A DNA stretch of 64,000 bases. Origin: Pseudomonas sp. RIT-PI-AD. GTDB lineage: Bacteria; Pseudomonadota; Gammaproteobacteria; Pseudomonadales; Pseudomonadaceae. Shown here one piece after another: positions 25,745 to 33,798 of this stretch. How positions within the stretch are numbered: the first letter of the stretch is position 1; every line of letters begins with the position of its first letter. The translations under genes were made by a program, and so were the position numbers. The stretch is from positions 62,001-126,000 of the forward strand of contig NZ_JANZKU010000005.1 in assembly GCF_025642785.1 (NCBI RefSeq), read 5' to 3'. The notes below the pieces were generated by a model. The model saw nothing but the letters and a program-made list of their open reading frames with translations, searched no databases and was not told the DNA's origin.

Positions 25745-27076
25745 TTACACCGGGCTGGAGCGTCCGGTCATCTCGCGGGCCATTTCGGTGGCGTAGCTGT
25801 CGGTCATGCCGGCGATGAAATCGATCATCCTCAGGAAGGAGCGGTACAGCGGCCAGTGCGGGTCCGGCGCGTTGATCCCGAGCAGGTCGAGGATGCGCCG
25901 GTTCTTGAACGACGGGGTGCGTCCGCCGTGCTGTTCCAGCGCCGCGCCGCAGAAGGCGTTGAGGAGAATCTCCAGGGTGGTGTAGGCACCGATCTCGTGC
26001 AGCGTCTTGCGCTTGTCCTGGAAGATCTTTTCCCGCGCGATGGCCTTGGCTTGCAGCACGCAGCGCTGGGCCGCGCCATGCATGTGCTCCACCAGGTCGC
26101 CCTGCAGGCGGCCGGCGAGCAGCGCGTCCTGCTGTTCGACGAAGGCGTTGGCGGCCGCGTTGGTCAGGTGCTCGATGGCCTTGCCGCGGAGGATCGCCAG
26201 GCGGCGCCGCCGCGAATCGTTCGGGCCGAGCTGGCGATAGGTCTCCGGCAGGTCGTCGCCCACCAGGTCGAGCAGCAGCGCCTCGACCTCCGCATAGTCG
26301 AGCAGCTCCATCTCCAGGCCGTCTTCCAGGTCGATCAGGCCGTAGCAGATGTCGTCCGCAGCCTCCATCAGGTAGACCAGGGGATGGCGCGCCCAGCGCT
26401 GCGGCTCGAGCAGCGGCAGGCCGAGCTTGGCGGCGATCTGCTCCAGCAGCGGCAGCTCGCTCTGGTAGCAACCGAACTTATGCTTCTTGTAGCCGAGGGC
26501 TTCGGCGTGGCGGGCGGTCCAGGGGTATTTCAGGTAGGCGCCGAGGGTGGCGTAGGTGAGGCGGGTGCCGCCGTCGAACTGGTGGTATTCCAGCTGGGTG
26601 AGCACCCGGAACCCCTGGGCGTTGCCTTCGAAGCTGAGGAAGTCGCCGCGCTCCGCCTCGCTCATCGCGTCCAGCCAGCCGCGGGTGTTGGCCTGTTGGA
26701 ACCAGTGGCGGATCGCGTCCTCGCCCGAGTGCCCGAACGGCGGGTTGCCGATGTCGTGGGCCAGGCAGGCGGACTGCACGATCATGCCGAGGTCGCCGGG
26801 GGTGCACCAGTCGGGCAGCGTCTCGCGCAGCACTTCGCCAACGCGCATGCCCAAGGAACGGCCGACGCAGCTGACCTCCAGGGAGTGGGTGAGGCGCGTG
26901 TGGATATGGTCGTTGCTGGAGACCGGATGCACCTGGGTCTTGCGGCCCAGGCGGCGGAAGGCGCCGGAGAAGATGATGCGGTCATGGTCCTTGTGGAACG
27001 GGCTGCGGCCCAGCTCTTCCGAGCTGCGTACCGGTTTGCCGAGTCGTTCGCGGTTGAGCAGGGTCTGCCAATCCAA
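25745..27076 (-). CDS. dgt: Deoxyguanosinetriphosphate triphosphohydrolase (dGTPase)
   Basis: Dgt hydrolyses dGTP to deoxyguanosine and triphosphate, helping balance dNTP pools. The 443-residue protein aligns along its whole length with the P. aeruginosa enzyme as I remember it. It has the HD-domain metal ligands in [27 protein letters not shown] and [16 protein letters not shown]. The start codon is TTG at 27076 (minus strand), with GAGAGA nine bases before it; it begins the conserved MDWQTLL N-terminus and no ATG is available nearby. The FUSC gene follows closely. The rest of the gene is ordinary. Confidence 0.94.
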   Translation of the reverse strand: MDWQTLLNRERLGKPVRSSEELGRSPFHKDHDRIIFSGAFRRLGRKTQVHPVSSNDHIHTRLTHSLEVSCVGRSLGMRVGEVLRETLPDWCTPGDLGMIVQSACLAHDIGNPPFGHSGEDAIRHWFQQANTRGWLDAMSEAERGDFLSFEGNAQGFRVLTQLEYHQFDGGTRLTYATLGAYLKYPWTARHAEALGYKKHKFGCYQSELPLLEQIAAKLGLPLLEPQRWARHPLVYLMEAADDICYGLIDLEDGLEMELLDYAEVEALLLDLVGDDLPETYRQLGPNDSRRRRLAILRGKAIEHLTNAAANAFVEQQDALLAGRLQGDLVEHMHGAAQRCVLQAKAIAREKIFQDKRKTLHEIGAYTTLEILLNAFCGAALEQHGGRTPSFKNRRILDLLGINAPDPHWPLYRSFLRMIDFIAGMTDSYATEMAREMTGRSSPV

Positions 27077-27194
27077 TGCCGATTCTCTCTGTCGATGCCA
27101 AAGGGGCCTAGCTTCCCGGTTCGCATGCGGCGCCGCAAGGGCGAGCGCGCGGAATCGGGCCGGCGGTGCGCCCCGGCTGCCGCTATCCGGGCGC

Positions 27195-28685
27195 TCAGCC
27201 AGGTTCCAGCCCGGCGTTCGCCCAGGGGCGTTCCTCCAGCGGAGAGGCGGTCACTTCGATGCGTTCCGGGGTGATGCGGATGCAATGCCCCTCGCAGCGC
27301 AGGACGATTTCCCGTTCGTTGAGGAAACGGATGCTCTGGCTGCATGCCTGTGCCAGGCGGGGATCGGCCGCGGCCGCCGCGAGCAGGGGATAGAGGCTGG
27401 TCGGGGGTGGCAGGGCGGTCGGCGCGCGATTCGCCGGAGGCATGGCAGTGGCACGCGAAGCGTCCTGTCGAGGCGCGCCGACCCGGCCGGTGATGAGCGG
27501 CCGGTCGGGGTCGCCATCCAGGTGATCGATGAAAACCTTTTCGCCGACCGCGGGGTATCCCTGGTCGTCCTGGCCTCGCTTGGCCAATGCCAGGGGTACC
27601 CAGCCGCAGTGGCGATTCTCCAGGTCCTTGCCGGGCCAGGCGAAGCCGACCCTGAGCCGGTCGCGGCCGTCGGCGAAGCGCACGGCATTGCCGATGACCG
27701 TGGCCGTCTGCAGGCCGACCACGCGGGGCTGGGGCGTGCGGCAGGCCGGGCGGAAGGCTCGGTCTCCGGGATGGGTTTCGATCCGCGTGCTCAGGGTGCG
27801 TGCCTGGCCGTGCACCGCGCTGAAGCGGTAGTCGGCCGCCAGCACCAGGTAGCGGCGGTTCTGCGTCGCGCAGGGATGGCCCTCGAGCGCGAACAGATGG
27901 CCGGGCGCCAGGGCTGCGGTACAGCCGCTGGCGCTGCCGCCGCATGCGCTGTTCCAGGGGCGCCCGGGGACGGCGTCGGCGTATCGCCGGCACGGCGGCG
28001 CGGCGTGGTCCGGGATCGGCGCCGCGGTGGTGGAAAGCGTGCCGCCGGTTTTCCAGCTGTCGAGGTACTCCGCCTGGCCGGCGCTCCTCTGGCCGGGACC
28101 GCAATAGCGTATCGGACGATGCCCGGGGCCCGGACCGCTCAGGGCGACGTCGTCGACGATCATCAGTTCGTGCCGCCCGGCAAGGTGCTCGAACCAGAAC
28201 CAGAGGCCCTCGCTTTCCAGCAGGCGCATGACGAATTGCGCATCGCTTTCCCGGTACTGCGCGCAATAGCTGCGCGGCGCGTAGCGGCGGCTGAGGAGGA
28301 AGCGCGTCGGGAAGGGATAGGCCGCCAACACCTGGCGGACGATATCCGGCACGCTTTGCCGCTCGAACACACGGCTGCGTGTCTGGCGGTCGGCATACCA
28401 GAGCCAGGGCCTCAAGCGTGCTTCGTACGCCGCCTGGCCGTGCCGCCAGCCGAGATTGGAAAAATCCACGCATTCGCCGTTCAGGTAGCGTCGGCGGCCC
28501 GAAGGCAGGGCGATCTCCAGGGTCATCGAGGTGCCCAGCAGGCGTTCCGGATCGAGTTCCGGGTCGGGACCGTTCAGGCTCAGGACGAACTCGAACAGCC
28601 GCGAGATTTCCTCGCGCCCGCTCAGGGCGGCAAAATCCAGGCTCCCCGGCCCGAGCGCGGTGGTCAACGAAAAGGTGGGTTTCAC
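27195..28685 (-). CDS. Orphan, shortened VgrG-like type VI spike protein
   Basis: The 496-residue product resembles VgrG, the needle tip of type VI secretion systems. A gp27-like part covers about 1-230 ([19 protein letters not shown] near the start, then [28 protein letters not shown]). It continues in [13 protein letters not shown]. The gp5-like OB domain follows ([53 protein letters not shown]). After that only about 85 residues remain, so the long beta-helical spike of typical VgrG proteins (over 600 aa) is mostly absent. The start is GTG 28685 with GGGAG before it. Residues about 245-262 read unlike the family, while the next frame gives a fitting segment. There is no adaptor, effector, PAAR or other T6SS gene nearby. 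It may be decaying. Confidence 0.8.
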   Translation of the reverse strand: MKPTFSLTTALGPGSLDFAALSGREEISRLFEFVLSLNGPDPELDPERLLGTSMTLEIALPSGRRRYLNGECVDFSNLGWRHGQAAYEARLRPWLWYADRQTRSRVFERQSVPDIVRQVLAAYPFPTRFLLSRRYAPRSYCAQYRESDAQFVMRLLESEGLWFWFEHLAGRHELMIVDDVALSGPGPGHRPIRYCGPGQRSAGQAEYLDSWKTGGTLSTTAAPIPDHAAPPCRRYADAVPGRPWNSACGGSASGCTAALAPGHLFALEGHPCATQNRRYLVLAADYRFSAVHGQARTLSTRIETHPGDRAFRPACRTPQPRVVGLQTATVIGNAVRFADGRDRLRVGFAWPGKDLENRHCGWVPLALAKRGQDDQGYPAVGEKVFIDHLDGDPDRPLITGRVGAPRQDASRATAMPPANRAPTALPPPTSLYPLLAAAAADPRLAQACSQSIRFLNEREIVLRCEGHCIRITPERIEVTASPLEERPWANAGLEPG

Positions 28686-28927
28686 AGCAACTCCCTTGCT
28701 GAATCAATCATCCATGGGGGCGAGCCGTGGACCGGCTCTTTCGTCGCATTGGGCATCTGCCCGTCCTGCGATGGCGAAATGATACTGCGCCGCCGGCGGG
28801 GTGAAATGCGTACTGGGTCGCTGTTCGCCGCTGAGAAAGTGTTAACCAGTGGGCAAATCGACGATCAAAACGCGCCGGTTTGGCGCTACCGTGGAGCATT
28901 CGCGGTGTCCTGCCCTCCGGAGTCGCC

Positions 28928-29134
28928 ATGGAAGACCAGACCAGTCTGTTGCTGGGGATAGTGTTCAGCGGGATCGGTGTCGGCTATTTCCTCTATGGCA
29001 AGCGCCAGCAGCATTTGGTCAGCTTGCTGTGCGGCCTGCTGCTGATGGGATTCACCTATTTCGTCAGCGATCTCTGGGTAACCCTGGCGATCGGCCTGGG
29101 TGCGATGGCCTTGCCGTTCTTGTTGCGGGCCTGA
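28928..29134 (+). CDS. Small two- or three-helix membrane protein
   Basis: This 68-residue protein is almost entirely hydrophobic: LLLGIVFSGIGVGYFLYGKRQQ, then LVSLLCGLLLMGFTYFV, then VTLAIGLGAMALPFLL. A short basic turn (GKRQQH) fixes the topology. Homologues exist next to dgt in other pseudomonads (PA3042-like by position), sometimes labelled amino-acid transport protein without evidence. ATG 28928 follows the more upstream in-frame start by 16 codons and matches the beginning of the hydrophobic core. It is divergent from the VgrG-like gene. The function is unknown. Confidence 0.75.
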   Translation: MEDQTSLLLGIVFSGIGVGYFLYGKRQQHLVSLLCGLLLMGFTYFVSDLWVTLAIGLGAMALPFLLRA

Positions 29135-29213
29135 GGCGCCATTGGTCAACCGCCCGGCACGGAAGGCGGATCATGCTGACAAAAAGAAGAGAGATCACCA
29201 CGAGGAGAAGCCC

Positions 29214-29375
29214 ATGTCCGCCAAACCCTCCCAGCCGCCCAAAAGCGATGCCGGCCACCCGGCCCAGGTAGACGAGAAGAGGAAAGACCTCAACGGCAAG
29301 GGCGAGCAGCCCCGGCCAGGCACCGGCAGCGAGGAGGCCGAGCGCTGGGACGACGAGCCTTCCGGCGAGCGCTGA
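29214..29375 (+). CDS. Small hydrophilic, disordered protein (53 aa)
   Basis: This 53-residue protein contains almost only Pro, Lys, Glu, Asp, Gly and Ser; it has no hydrophobic core and no cysteine. I do not recognise a family. A near-perfect ribosome site (AGGAGAAG) precedes ATG 29214, which supports real translation. It lies 79 bp downstream of the small membrane protein gene and probably shares its transcript. Its hydrophilic composition resembles small stress or desiccation proteins, but that is only analogy. Confidence 0.65.
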   Translation: MSAKPSQPPKSDAGHPAQVDEKRKDLNGKGEQPRPGTGSEEAERWDDEPSGER

Positions 29376-29418
29376 ACGCCCATCCGGCTACCGCGGCAGG
29401 CTGTCGATGGACAATGAA

Positions 29419-29438
29419 AAGCCCGCTGGTACGGGCTT
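29419..29438. terminator. Terminator hairpin between the 53-aa gene and the AraC/GyrI gene
   Basis: The stem AAGCCCG / CGGGCTT with a 6-nt loop is placed between convergent genes. On the minus strand it runs into TTTTCATTG, so it works best for the regulator gene; it may act in both directions. Confidence 0.7.
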
Positions 29439-29541
29439 CGATGGGGCGCTGGTCCTTCAGCGCGTCCATCATTGGGTTTCGATGTGACGTTTCCATGAAG
29501 GTGCTGTAGGACTGCGGGTCATGTCCGTTCCGTCACCGACG

Positions 29542-30375
29542 TCAGTCGGCGAGAGGCAGCCAGATTTCCACGGACCCGGTACCCGCGATGGCATCGAAGT
29601 CTTCGCTGTAGCGTTCGAACTCCGGTGCGTCCGCGGCCCTTAGGGTCGACGCCGGCAACCACTGATTGAACAGTGTGTGGAACGTCCGGTGGAGGGTCGA
29701 AACGTGTCCCCGATGAGTGAAGACGGCATATCGTTGGGGAGCGATTTTGATCCCGCGAAAGCCCGGCGCCAGCCCCTGGGCATCGCGCACCTCGACCCCG
29801 GCGACGTATTCGAAGCTGCCGTCGGCGTGAGGATGGCAGCAGAGCCCGTAGGTCACTCCATCGATCTGCCCGGGTATCCGGCCGAGGTGAGGGTTCAGGC
29901 GTTGCCAGAGCGCGGGTATGCCTTGGTTGTTGTCGAAGGTGAAGCGCTCGCCGAAGCCGACGATCCAGAAAGCCGGCTTGCTTTCGAAACGTGGAGTGGA
30001 AAGCTCGACGGGCTGTAATTCTTTCATGCGTAAGGGTTCCACGAGAGGGAGGGAGTCCAGCGCATCCGGCGACCGTACCTGCCTGGGCGGCAGGCCGAAC
30101 AGTTCGCTGAATGCGCGGGTGAATGCCTCATGGGACCCGTAACCTGCATCCAGCGCCACGCCGAGGATGTCCGGCGCGCCTTGGGCCAGGGACCGCGCGG
30201 CCCGAGTGAGCCGCCTGGCGCGTACGTAGCGCATGACCGGCCAGCCGGTGCTCAAGGCGAACAGCCGCGCCAAACCGAACCGGGTCAGCTCGCAGCGTCG
30301 GGCGATCGCGTCGAGATGCAGCTCGCCATCCAACTCGATCTCGATGTACCAGAGCGCCTTCTCGATGGGGTTCAT
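29542..30375 (-). CDS. AraC-family regulator with GyrI-like effector domain
   Basis: This 277-residue protein has its DNA-binding domain at the N-terminus (residues about 5-105: two helix-turn-helix units, LDAIARRCELTRFGLARLF and DILGVALDAGYGSHEAFTRAFSELFG). A GyrI-like ligand domain follows (about 120-275: FWIVGFGERFTF, YGLCCHPHADGSFEYVAGVEV, YAVFTHRGHVSTLHRTFHTLFNQWLP). This order is that of Rob-type activators, which respond to small amphipathic molecules. The target genes are not evident: it is transcribed alone, away from the tRNA-Pro region. A TAGTAT hexamer near 30407 on the minus strand could be its -10 box. Confidence 0.92.
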   Translation of the reverse strand: MNPIEKALWYIEIELDGELHLDAIARRCELTRFGLARLFALSTGWPVMRYVRARRLTRAARSLAQGAPDILGVALDAGYGSHEAFTRAFSELFGLPPRQVRSPDALDSLPLVEPLRMKELQPVELSTPRFESKPAFWIVGFGERFTFDNNQGIPALWQRLNPHLGRIPGQIDGVTYGLCCHPHADGSFEYVAGVEVRDAQGLAPGFRGIKIAPQRYAVFTHRGHVSTLHRTFHTLFNQWLPASTLRAADAPEFERYSEDFDAIAGTGSVEIWLPLAD

Positions 30376-30820
30376 GAGCGGGTTCCAAGAGGTGAGGGGC
30401 TCATACTAAAGCGTCGGTGGCGGCGCGTTTGATCGTTCTTGCGGCAGCGTCTCGCGTCTCCGGGCGCTGAGGCTGCGCGGGCATGAAGCGAACCTGGACA
30501 GGGGCGACGCGTTCTCGATGAGGTTTCACGCCCCGGTGACAACCCCCCTCAATGGCAGGCTGGGTACGGTCGCACCAGGGGCTAGGGCTTCGTCGTATCG
30601 ATGGCAGAAGTGGTTGGGCTCGGAACGCTGCCGGACTGGCGTTGGGGAGGGCGGGGTCCCGCAAGTCGCCAATGGCGTGGCCAGCCCTGACGCTTGTCGG
30701 TATCGGAATTTCACCCGGCCGGCCGGCGAAGTTACGCTCCGCCGGTTGTGGCCAGAAGCCGCCGGGGATCCCTGCCGATCGCCCGCCGCCGAGGCGGCAA
30801 TGGGCCGAAGCCAGAAACGA
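30376..30820. other. Intergenic region without recognisable genes
   Basis: This stretch between the AraC/GyrI start and the tRNA-Pro terminator contains no open frame with family similarity or a convincing ribosome site. Several frames of 100-180 codons cross it on both strands, but none has a recognisable pattern. It is GC-rich and of ordinary composition. I see no integrase, transposase or repeat of the tRNA 3' end. Confidence 0.5.
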
Positions 30821-30845
30821 GAAAGCCCGCACTGGGCGGGCTTTC
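30821..30845 (-). terminator. Terminator of tRNA-Pro
   Basis: Perfect 10-bp stem GAAAGCCCGC / GCGGGCTTTC with a 5-nt loop, followed on the minus strand by CTCGTTTC. It lies 43 bases after the tRNA 3' end. Confidence 0.85.
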
Positions 30846-30888
30846 TTGAGTGTTTCCGGTTCACGGGAGTGTCCGAAAACAAAGGGGA

Positions 30889-30965
30889 TGGTCGGAGAGA
30901 CAGGATTCGAACCTGCGACCTTCTCGTCCCGAACGAGACGCGCTACCAAGCTGCGCTACACTCCG
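30889..30965 (-). tRNA. tRNA-Pro (anticodon CGG)
   Basis: The 77-nt gene, with encoded CCA, folds as a normal cloverleaf. The anticodon loop is TTCGGGA closed by TCTCG / CGAGA, giving anticodon CGG. The T-loop is GTTCGAAT and the D-arm contains AGCTTGGTAGC. The acceptor stem CGGAGTG / CTCTCCG pairs except for a U-U opposition at positions 6 and 67. PAO1 also has a tRNA-Pro at this place. Confidence 0.96.
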
Positions 30966-30975
30966 ATGGGCGAGA

Positions 30976-31003
30976 ATTGTACCGAAAAACTTTTACCGCA
31001 CAA
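30976..31003 (-). promoter_or_regulatory. Promoter of tRNA-Pro
   Basis: On the minus strand, TTGTGC (31003-30998), a 16-bp spacer and TACAAT (30981-30976) lie 10 bases before the mature tRNA 5' end. This is a good sigma-70 promoter. Confidence 0.8.
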
Positions 31004-31054
31004 GGGGTTAGTGCAGAAAATTTTTCAGCCCGATCGAGCCGCCCGTCCGTTCCC

Positions 31055-31276
31055 TCAGAGTTCCTTGACCGTACGCACCTGATCCTTGTTGACGCGGGCG
31101 CGCTTGCCGTCGAGTTGCTCGAATTCGTAGAAGCCGGATTCCTCGTCGTATTTCGGTTCGTCGACGGCCTGGATTTCGCGCCCGTCGTTGAGGGTGATCA
31201 CGGTGGGCGTGGAGCAGCCGGCGAGGGCGGCGAGGCCCAGGGCGAGCAGCAGGGCGGGGAGGGTCCGTTGGGTCAT
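31055..31276 (-). CDS. YgdI/YgdR-family small lipoprotein
   Basis: This 73-residue precursor is exported and lipidated. The signal peptide MTQRTLPALLLALGLAALAGC ends in the lipobox LAGC with the modified cysteine at 21. The mature part is the SH3-like YgdI/YgdR domain (TVITLNDGREIQAVDEPKYDEESGFYEFEQLDGKRARVNKDQV). I chose ATG 31276 because the signal peptide starts there. The residue after the cysteine is Ser, so outer-membrane sorting is expected. It lies 61 bp downstream of mobA and corresponds to PA3031 by order. The function is unknown. Confidence 0.9.
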   Translation of the reverse strand: MTQRTLPALLLALGLAALAGCSTPTVITLNDGREIQAVDEPKYDEESGFYEFEQLDGKRARVNKDQVRTVKEL

Positions 31277-31337
31277 GTGAAATCTCCTGAGTCTGGACGT
31301 GCAGATGAATAGGGAAGGTATGACGGGAATCGCCGGA

Positions 31338-31940
31338 TCAAGTTCCTGGCCCATGGGCCTCGGGTTCCGCCAGCGATTGCGGGGTATTCAGGTTCGCCAA
31401 CCGTGGATCGTCCGCGGCGCACTCCAGGGTCGCGGCCTGCCATTGGCGGAGCAGCCGTTGCGGACTTCGTTCGCCAGAGTGCCATGCCCGTTCCAGCGGT
31501 GCGAGCAGGCTTTTCGGCCATACGCTGAACAGGGGTTCCAGCTGCCCGCCGCAGCTGATCGCCGCCGGGCCTTCGCCCGCGCGCGCCAGCAAGGCGTCCA
31601 GCAAGGGGCGGTCGAGGCGCGGCGCGTCGCAGGGTAGCACCAACAGATTCGCACACCGCGCCGCGGCGAGACCGGCGCGTATTCCGGCGAGCGGGCCCTG
31701 GTAGGCGTCATCGCCATCGTCGACGAGGCGATCGGCGTAGGGTCGATAGCGCTCGGCGTTGCGATTGCAGGAGAGGATGAGGTCGTCGCCGAGGGGCCGA
31801 ACCAGTTCGTACAGCCAGGCGACCAGCGGGCGCCCGCGCCATTCCAGCAGTCCTTTGTCCTGGCCGCCCATGCGTTGGCCACGGCCGCCCGCCAGCAGCA
31901 GGACCGAGCAGCGCAACGGCGTGGATGCGGGAAAGGGCAT
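31338..31940 (-). CDS. mobA: Molybdenum cofactor guanylyltransferase
   Basis: MobA transfers GMP from GTP to molybdopterin to make the bis-MGD cofactor of many molybdoenzymes. The 200-residue protein has the nucleotidyltransferase signature LLLAGGRGQRMGGQDKGLLEW, then RPLVAWL, DGDDAYQGPLAGIRAGL and LPCDAPRL. ATG 31940 with GGAGA before it is preferred over a start 14 codons upstream. It is divergent from moaB and moeA, which belong to the same pathway, so the 60-bp gap probably carries both promoters. Confidence 0.94.
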   Translation of the reverse strand: MPFPASTPLRCSVLLLAGGRGQRMGGQDKGLLEWRGRPLVAWLYELVRPLGDDLILSCNRNAERYRPYADRLVDDGDDAYQGPLAGIRAGLAAARCANLLVLPCDAPRLDRPLLDALLARAGEGPAAISCGGQLEPLFSVWPKSLLAPLERAWHSGERSPQRLLRQWQAATLECAADDPRLANLNTPQSLAEPEAHGPGT

Positions 31941-31999
31941 CGGCGTCTCCGTGAAAAAAGGCCTGTGATATAACGTCGGCATCGCCCCAAAACCGGAAA

Positions 32000-32548
32000 A
32001 TGACCTCGATGAATCACAAGGCCGAGGCGGCGTTCGTGCCGCTGAACATCGCCGTGCTCACTGTCAGCGACACCCGCACCGCGGAAACCGATACCTCCGG
32101 GCAGCTCTTGGTCGAGCGCGTGCAGAGCGCCGGCCATGGCCTCGCCAGCCGGGTGCTGCTGAAGGACGACCTGTACAGAATACGCGCCCAGGTCGCGACC
32201 TGGATCGCCGACGACCGAGTTCAGGTGGTGCTGATCACCGGCGGCACCGGTTTCACCGAGCGCGACAGTACCCCGGAAGCGGTGGATTGTCTGCTGGACA
32301 AGCGGGTCGACGGTTTCGGCGAGCTGTTCCGGCAGATTTCGCTGACCGACATCGGTACCTCCACCCTGCAGTCGCGCGCCCTCGCCGGACTGGCCAACGG
32401 TACGCTGGTCTGCTGCCTGCCGGGTTCGACCAACGCGTGCCGCACCGCCTGGGACGGCATCCTCGCCGAGCAACTGGACGCGCGGCACCGGCCGTGCAAT
32501 TTCGTGCCTCATCTCAAGCAGGCCGATGCCTGCGCCAGCCGCGGGTGA
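32000..32548 (+). CDS. moaB: Molybdenum cofactor biosynthesis protein B
   Basis: MoaB-family proteins adenylylate or bind molybdopterin before molybdate insertion. The 182-residue protein shows the MogA/MoaB motifs LTVSDTRT, LITGGTGFTERDSTPEAV, SRALAGLANGTLVCCLPGSTNACRTAWDGIL. A second possible start (ATG 32009) lies three codons downstream and neither has a strong ribosome site. The stop overlaps the moeA GTG start by four bases, so the two are translationally coupled. It corresponds to PA3029, the second moaB copy of PAO1. Confidence 0.94.
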   Translation: MTSMNHKAEAAFVPLNIAVLTVSDTRTAETDTSGQLLVERVQSAGHGLASRVLLKDDLYRIRAQVATWIADDRVQVVLITGGTGFTERDSTPEAVDCLLDKRVDGFGELFRQISLTDIGTSTLQSRALAGLANGTLVCCLPGSTNACRTAWDGILAEQLDARHRPCNFVPHLKQADACASRG

Positions 32549-33759
32549 CCGGCGTGCCCGAGCAGACCCTGCTGCCGCTGGAGGCCGCCTCGAAGCGGTT
32601 GCTCGAGCTGGCCGCCGCCAGCCCGATAGACGCAGCGGAAATGGTCTCCCTGGAGCAAGCCGAAGGGCGTGTGCTGGCCGCGCCGCTGGTGGCCGGCTTC
32701 GACCTGCCGCCCTGGGCGAACAGCGCCATGGACGGCTATGCGTTGCGCCTGGCGGACTGGCGCGGCGAGGGGCTGGCGGTCAGCCAGCGCATCCTCGCCG
32801 GGCAGGCGCCCTCGCCGCTGGTCCCCGGAACCTGCGCGCGCATCTTCACCGGAGCGCCGCTACCCGCGGGCGCGGACACCGTGGAGATGCAGGAAAACGC
32901 TGTGCTGGACGCGCAGGGACGGGTACGTTTCCTCGAGCCCCTGCAGGCCGGCCAGCACGTGCGGCCCCAGGGCCAGGAGACCCGGCGCGGCGAGGTGGTG
33001 CTGCCAGCCGGTACCCGCCTGGGGCCGATCGAGCTGGGCCTGGCCGCTTCCCTGGGCCTGGCCGAAGTGTCGCTGCGCCGGCGGCCGAACGTCGCGGTGC
33101 TGTCCACCGGCGATGAACTGGTGGAGCCCGGTCAGCCGCTGCGGTCCGGGCAAATCTACAACAGCAACCGGCGCCTACTGATCGCTTGGCTGCAACGCCT
33201 GGGGTGCGCGGTGGTGGATGCCGGAATCCTGCCTGACGACTTGCAGCGCACCCGCGAGGCCTTGGCCGGGCTGGGCGGGGTCGACCTGATCCTGTCCACT
33301 GGCGGGGTCTCGGTGGGCGAGGCGGATTTCCTCGGTCAAGCGTTGCGCGAGGACGGCGAACTGGCCCTGTGGAAGCTGGCGATCAAACCCGGCAAGCCGC
33401 TCACCTGCGGTCATTTTCGTGGCGTCCCGGTGATCGGGCTGCCCGGCAACCCGGCGTCCACCCTGGTGACCTTCGCCCTGCTGGCGCGGCCCTACCTGCT
33501 GCGACGGCTCGGTGTCGAGCGGGTCGACCCCCTGGGCTTCGAGGTGCCGGCCGGTTTCGCCTGGCCGATGCCGGGCAATCGCCGCGAATACCTGCGCGCG
33601 CGCCTGGAAGGCGGTCGCGCGGTGCCCTATCCGAACCAGAGCTCCGGCGTGCTGCGCAGCGCGGCCTGGGCCGAAGGCTTCGCCGAGGTGCTGGAGGGGA
33701 AAACCCTGGCCGAGGGCGATCGCCTGCGTTTCATTCCCCTGAGCGAGTTGCTCGGCTGA
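32545..33759 (+). CDS. moeA: Molybdopterin molybdenumtransferase
   Basis: MoeA inserts molybdate into adenylylated molybdopterin. The 404-residue product has the family order: PWANSAMDGYALRL, GQAPSPLVPGTCARIFTGAPLPAGADTVEMQE, then the MoCF domain with NVAVLSTGDELVEPGQPL, ILSTGGVSVGEADF and PVIGLPGNPASTLVTF. No ATG is available at the right place. GTG 32545 overlaps the moaB stop (GTGA); GTG 32554 is an alternative three codons later. It corresponds to PA3028 (moeA2). Confidence 0.94.
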   Translation: MTGVPEQTLLPLEAASKRLLELAAASPIDAAEMVSLEQAEGRVLAAPLVAGFDLPPWANSAMDGYALRLADWRGEGLAVSQRILAGQAPSPLVPGTCARIFTGAPLPAGADTVEMQENAVLDAQGRVRFLEPLQAGQHVRPQGQETRRGEVVLPAGTRLGPIELGLAASLGLAEVSLRRRPNVAVLSTGDELVEPGQPLRSGQIYNSNRRLLIAWLQRLGCAVVDAGILPDDLQRTREALAGLGGVDLILSTGGVSVGEADFLGQALREDGELALWKLAIKPGKPLTCGHFRGVPVIGLPGNPASTLVTFALLARPYLLRRLGVERVDPLGFEVPAGFAWPMPGNRREYLRARLEGGRAVPYPNQSSGVLRSAAWAEGFAEVLEGKTLAEGDRLRFIPLSELLG

Positions 33760-33798
33760 GCCGGTCGGGTGCCGGCGTGGTCGCTGCGCCCTGTGGAT

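Noticed and set aside
27195-28685. A complete type VI secretion cluster around the VgrG-like gene
   Set aside because: Neighbouring genes are dgt, a tiny membrane protein and an AraC regulator; no Hcp, PAAR, ClpV, adaptor or effector is seen.
30401-30949. 182-codon minus-strand frame beginning [19 protein letters not shown]
   Set aside because: Its start lies within tRNA-Pro; this peptide string is a well-known false translation of tRNA genes.
30889-30965. tRNA-Pro as an attachment site of an integrated element
   Set aside because: No integrase gene and no repeat of the tRNA 3' end were found on either side.
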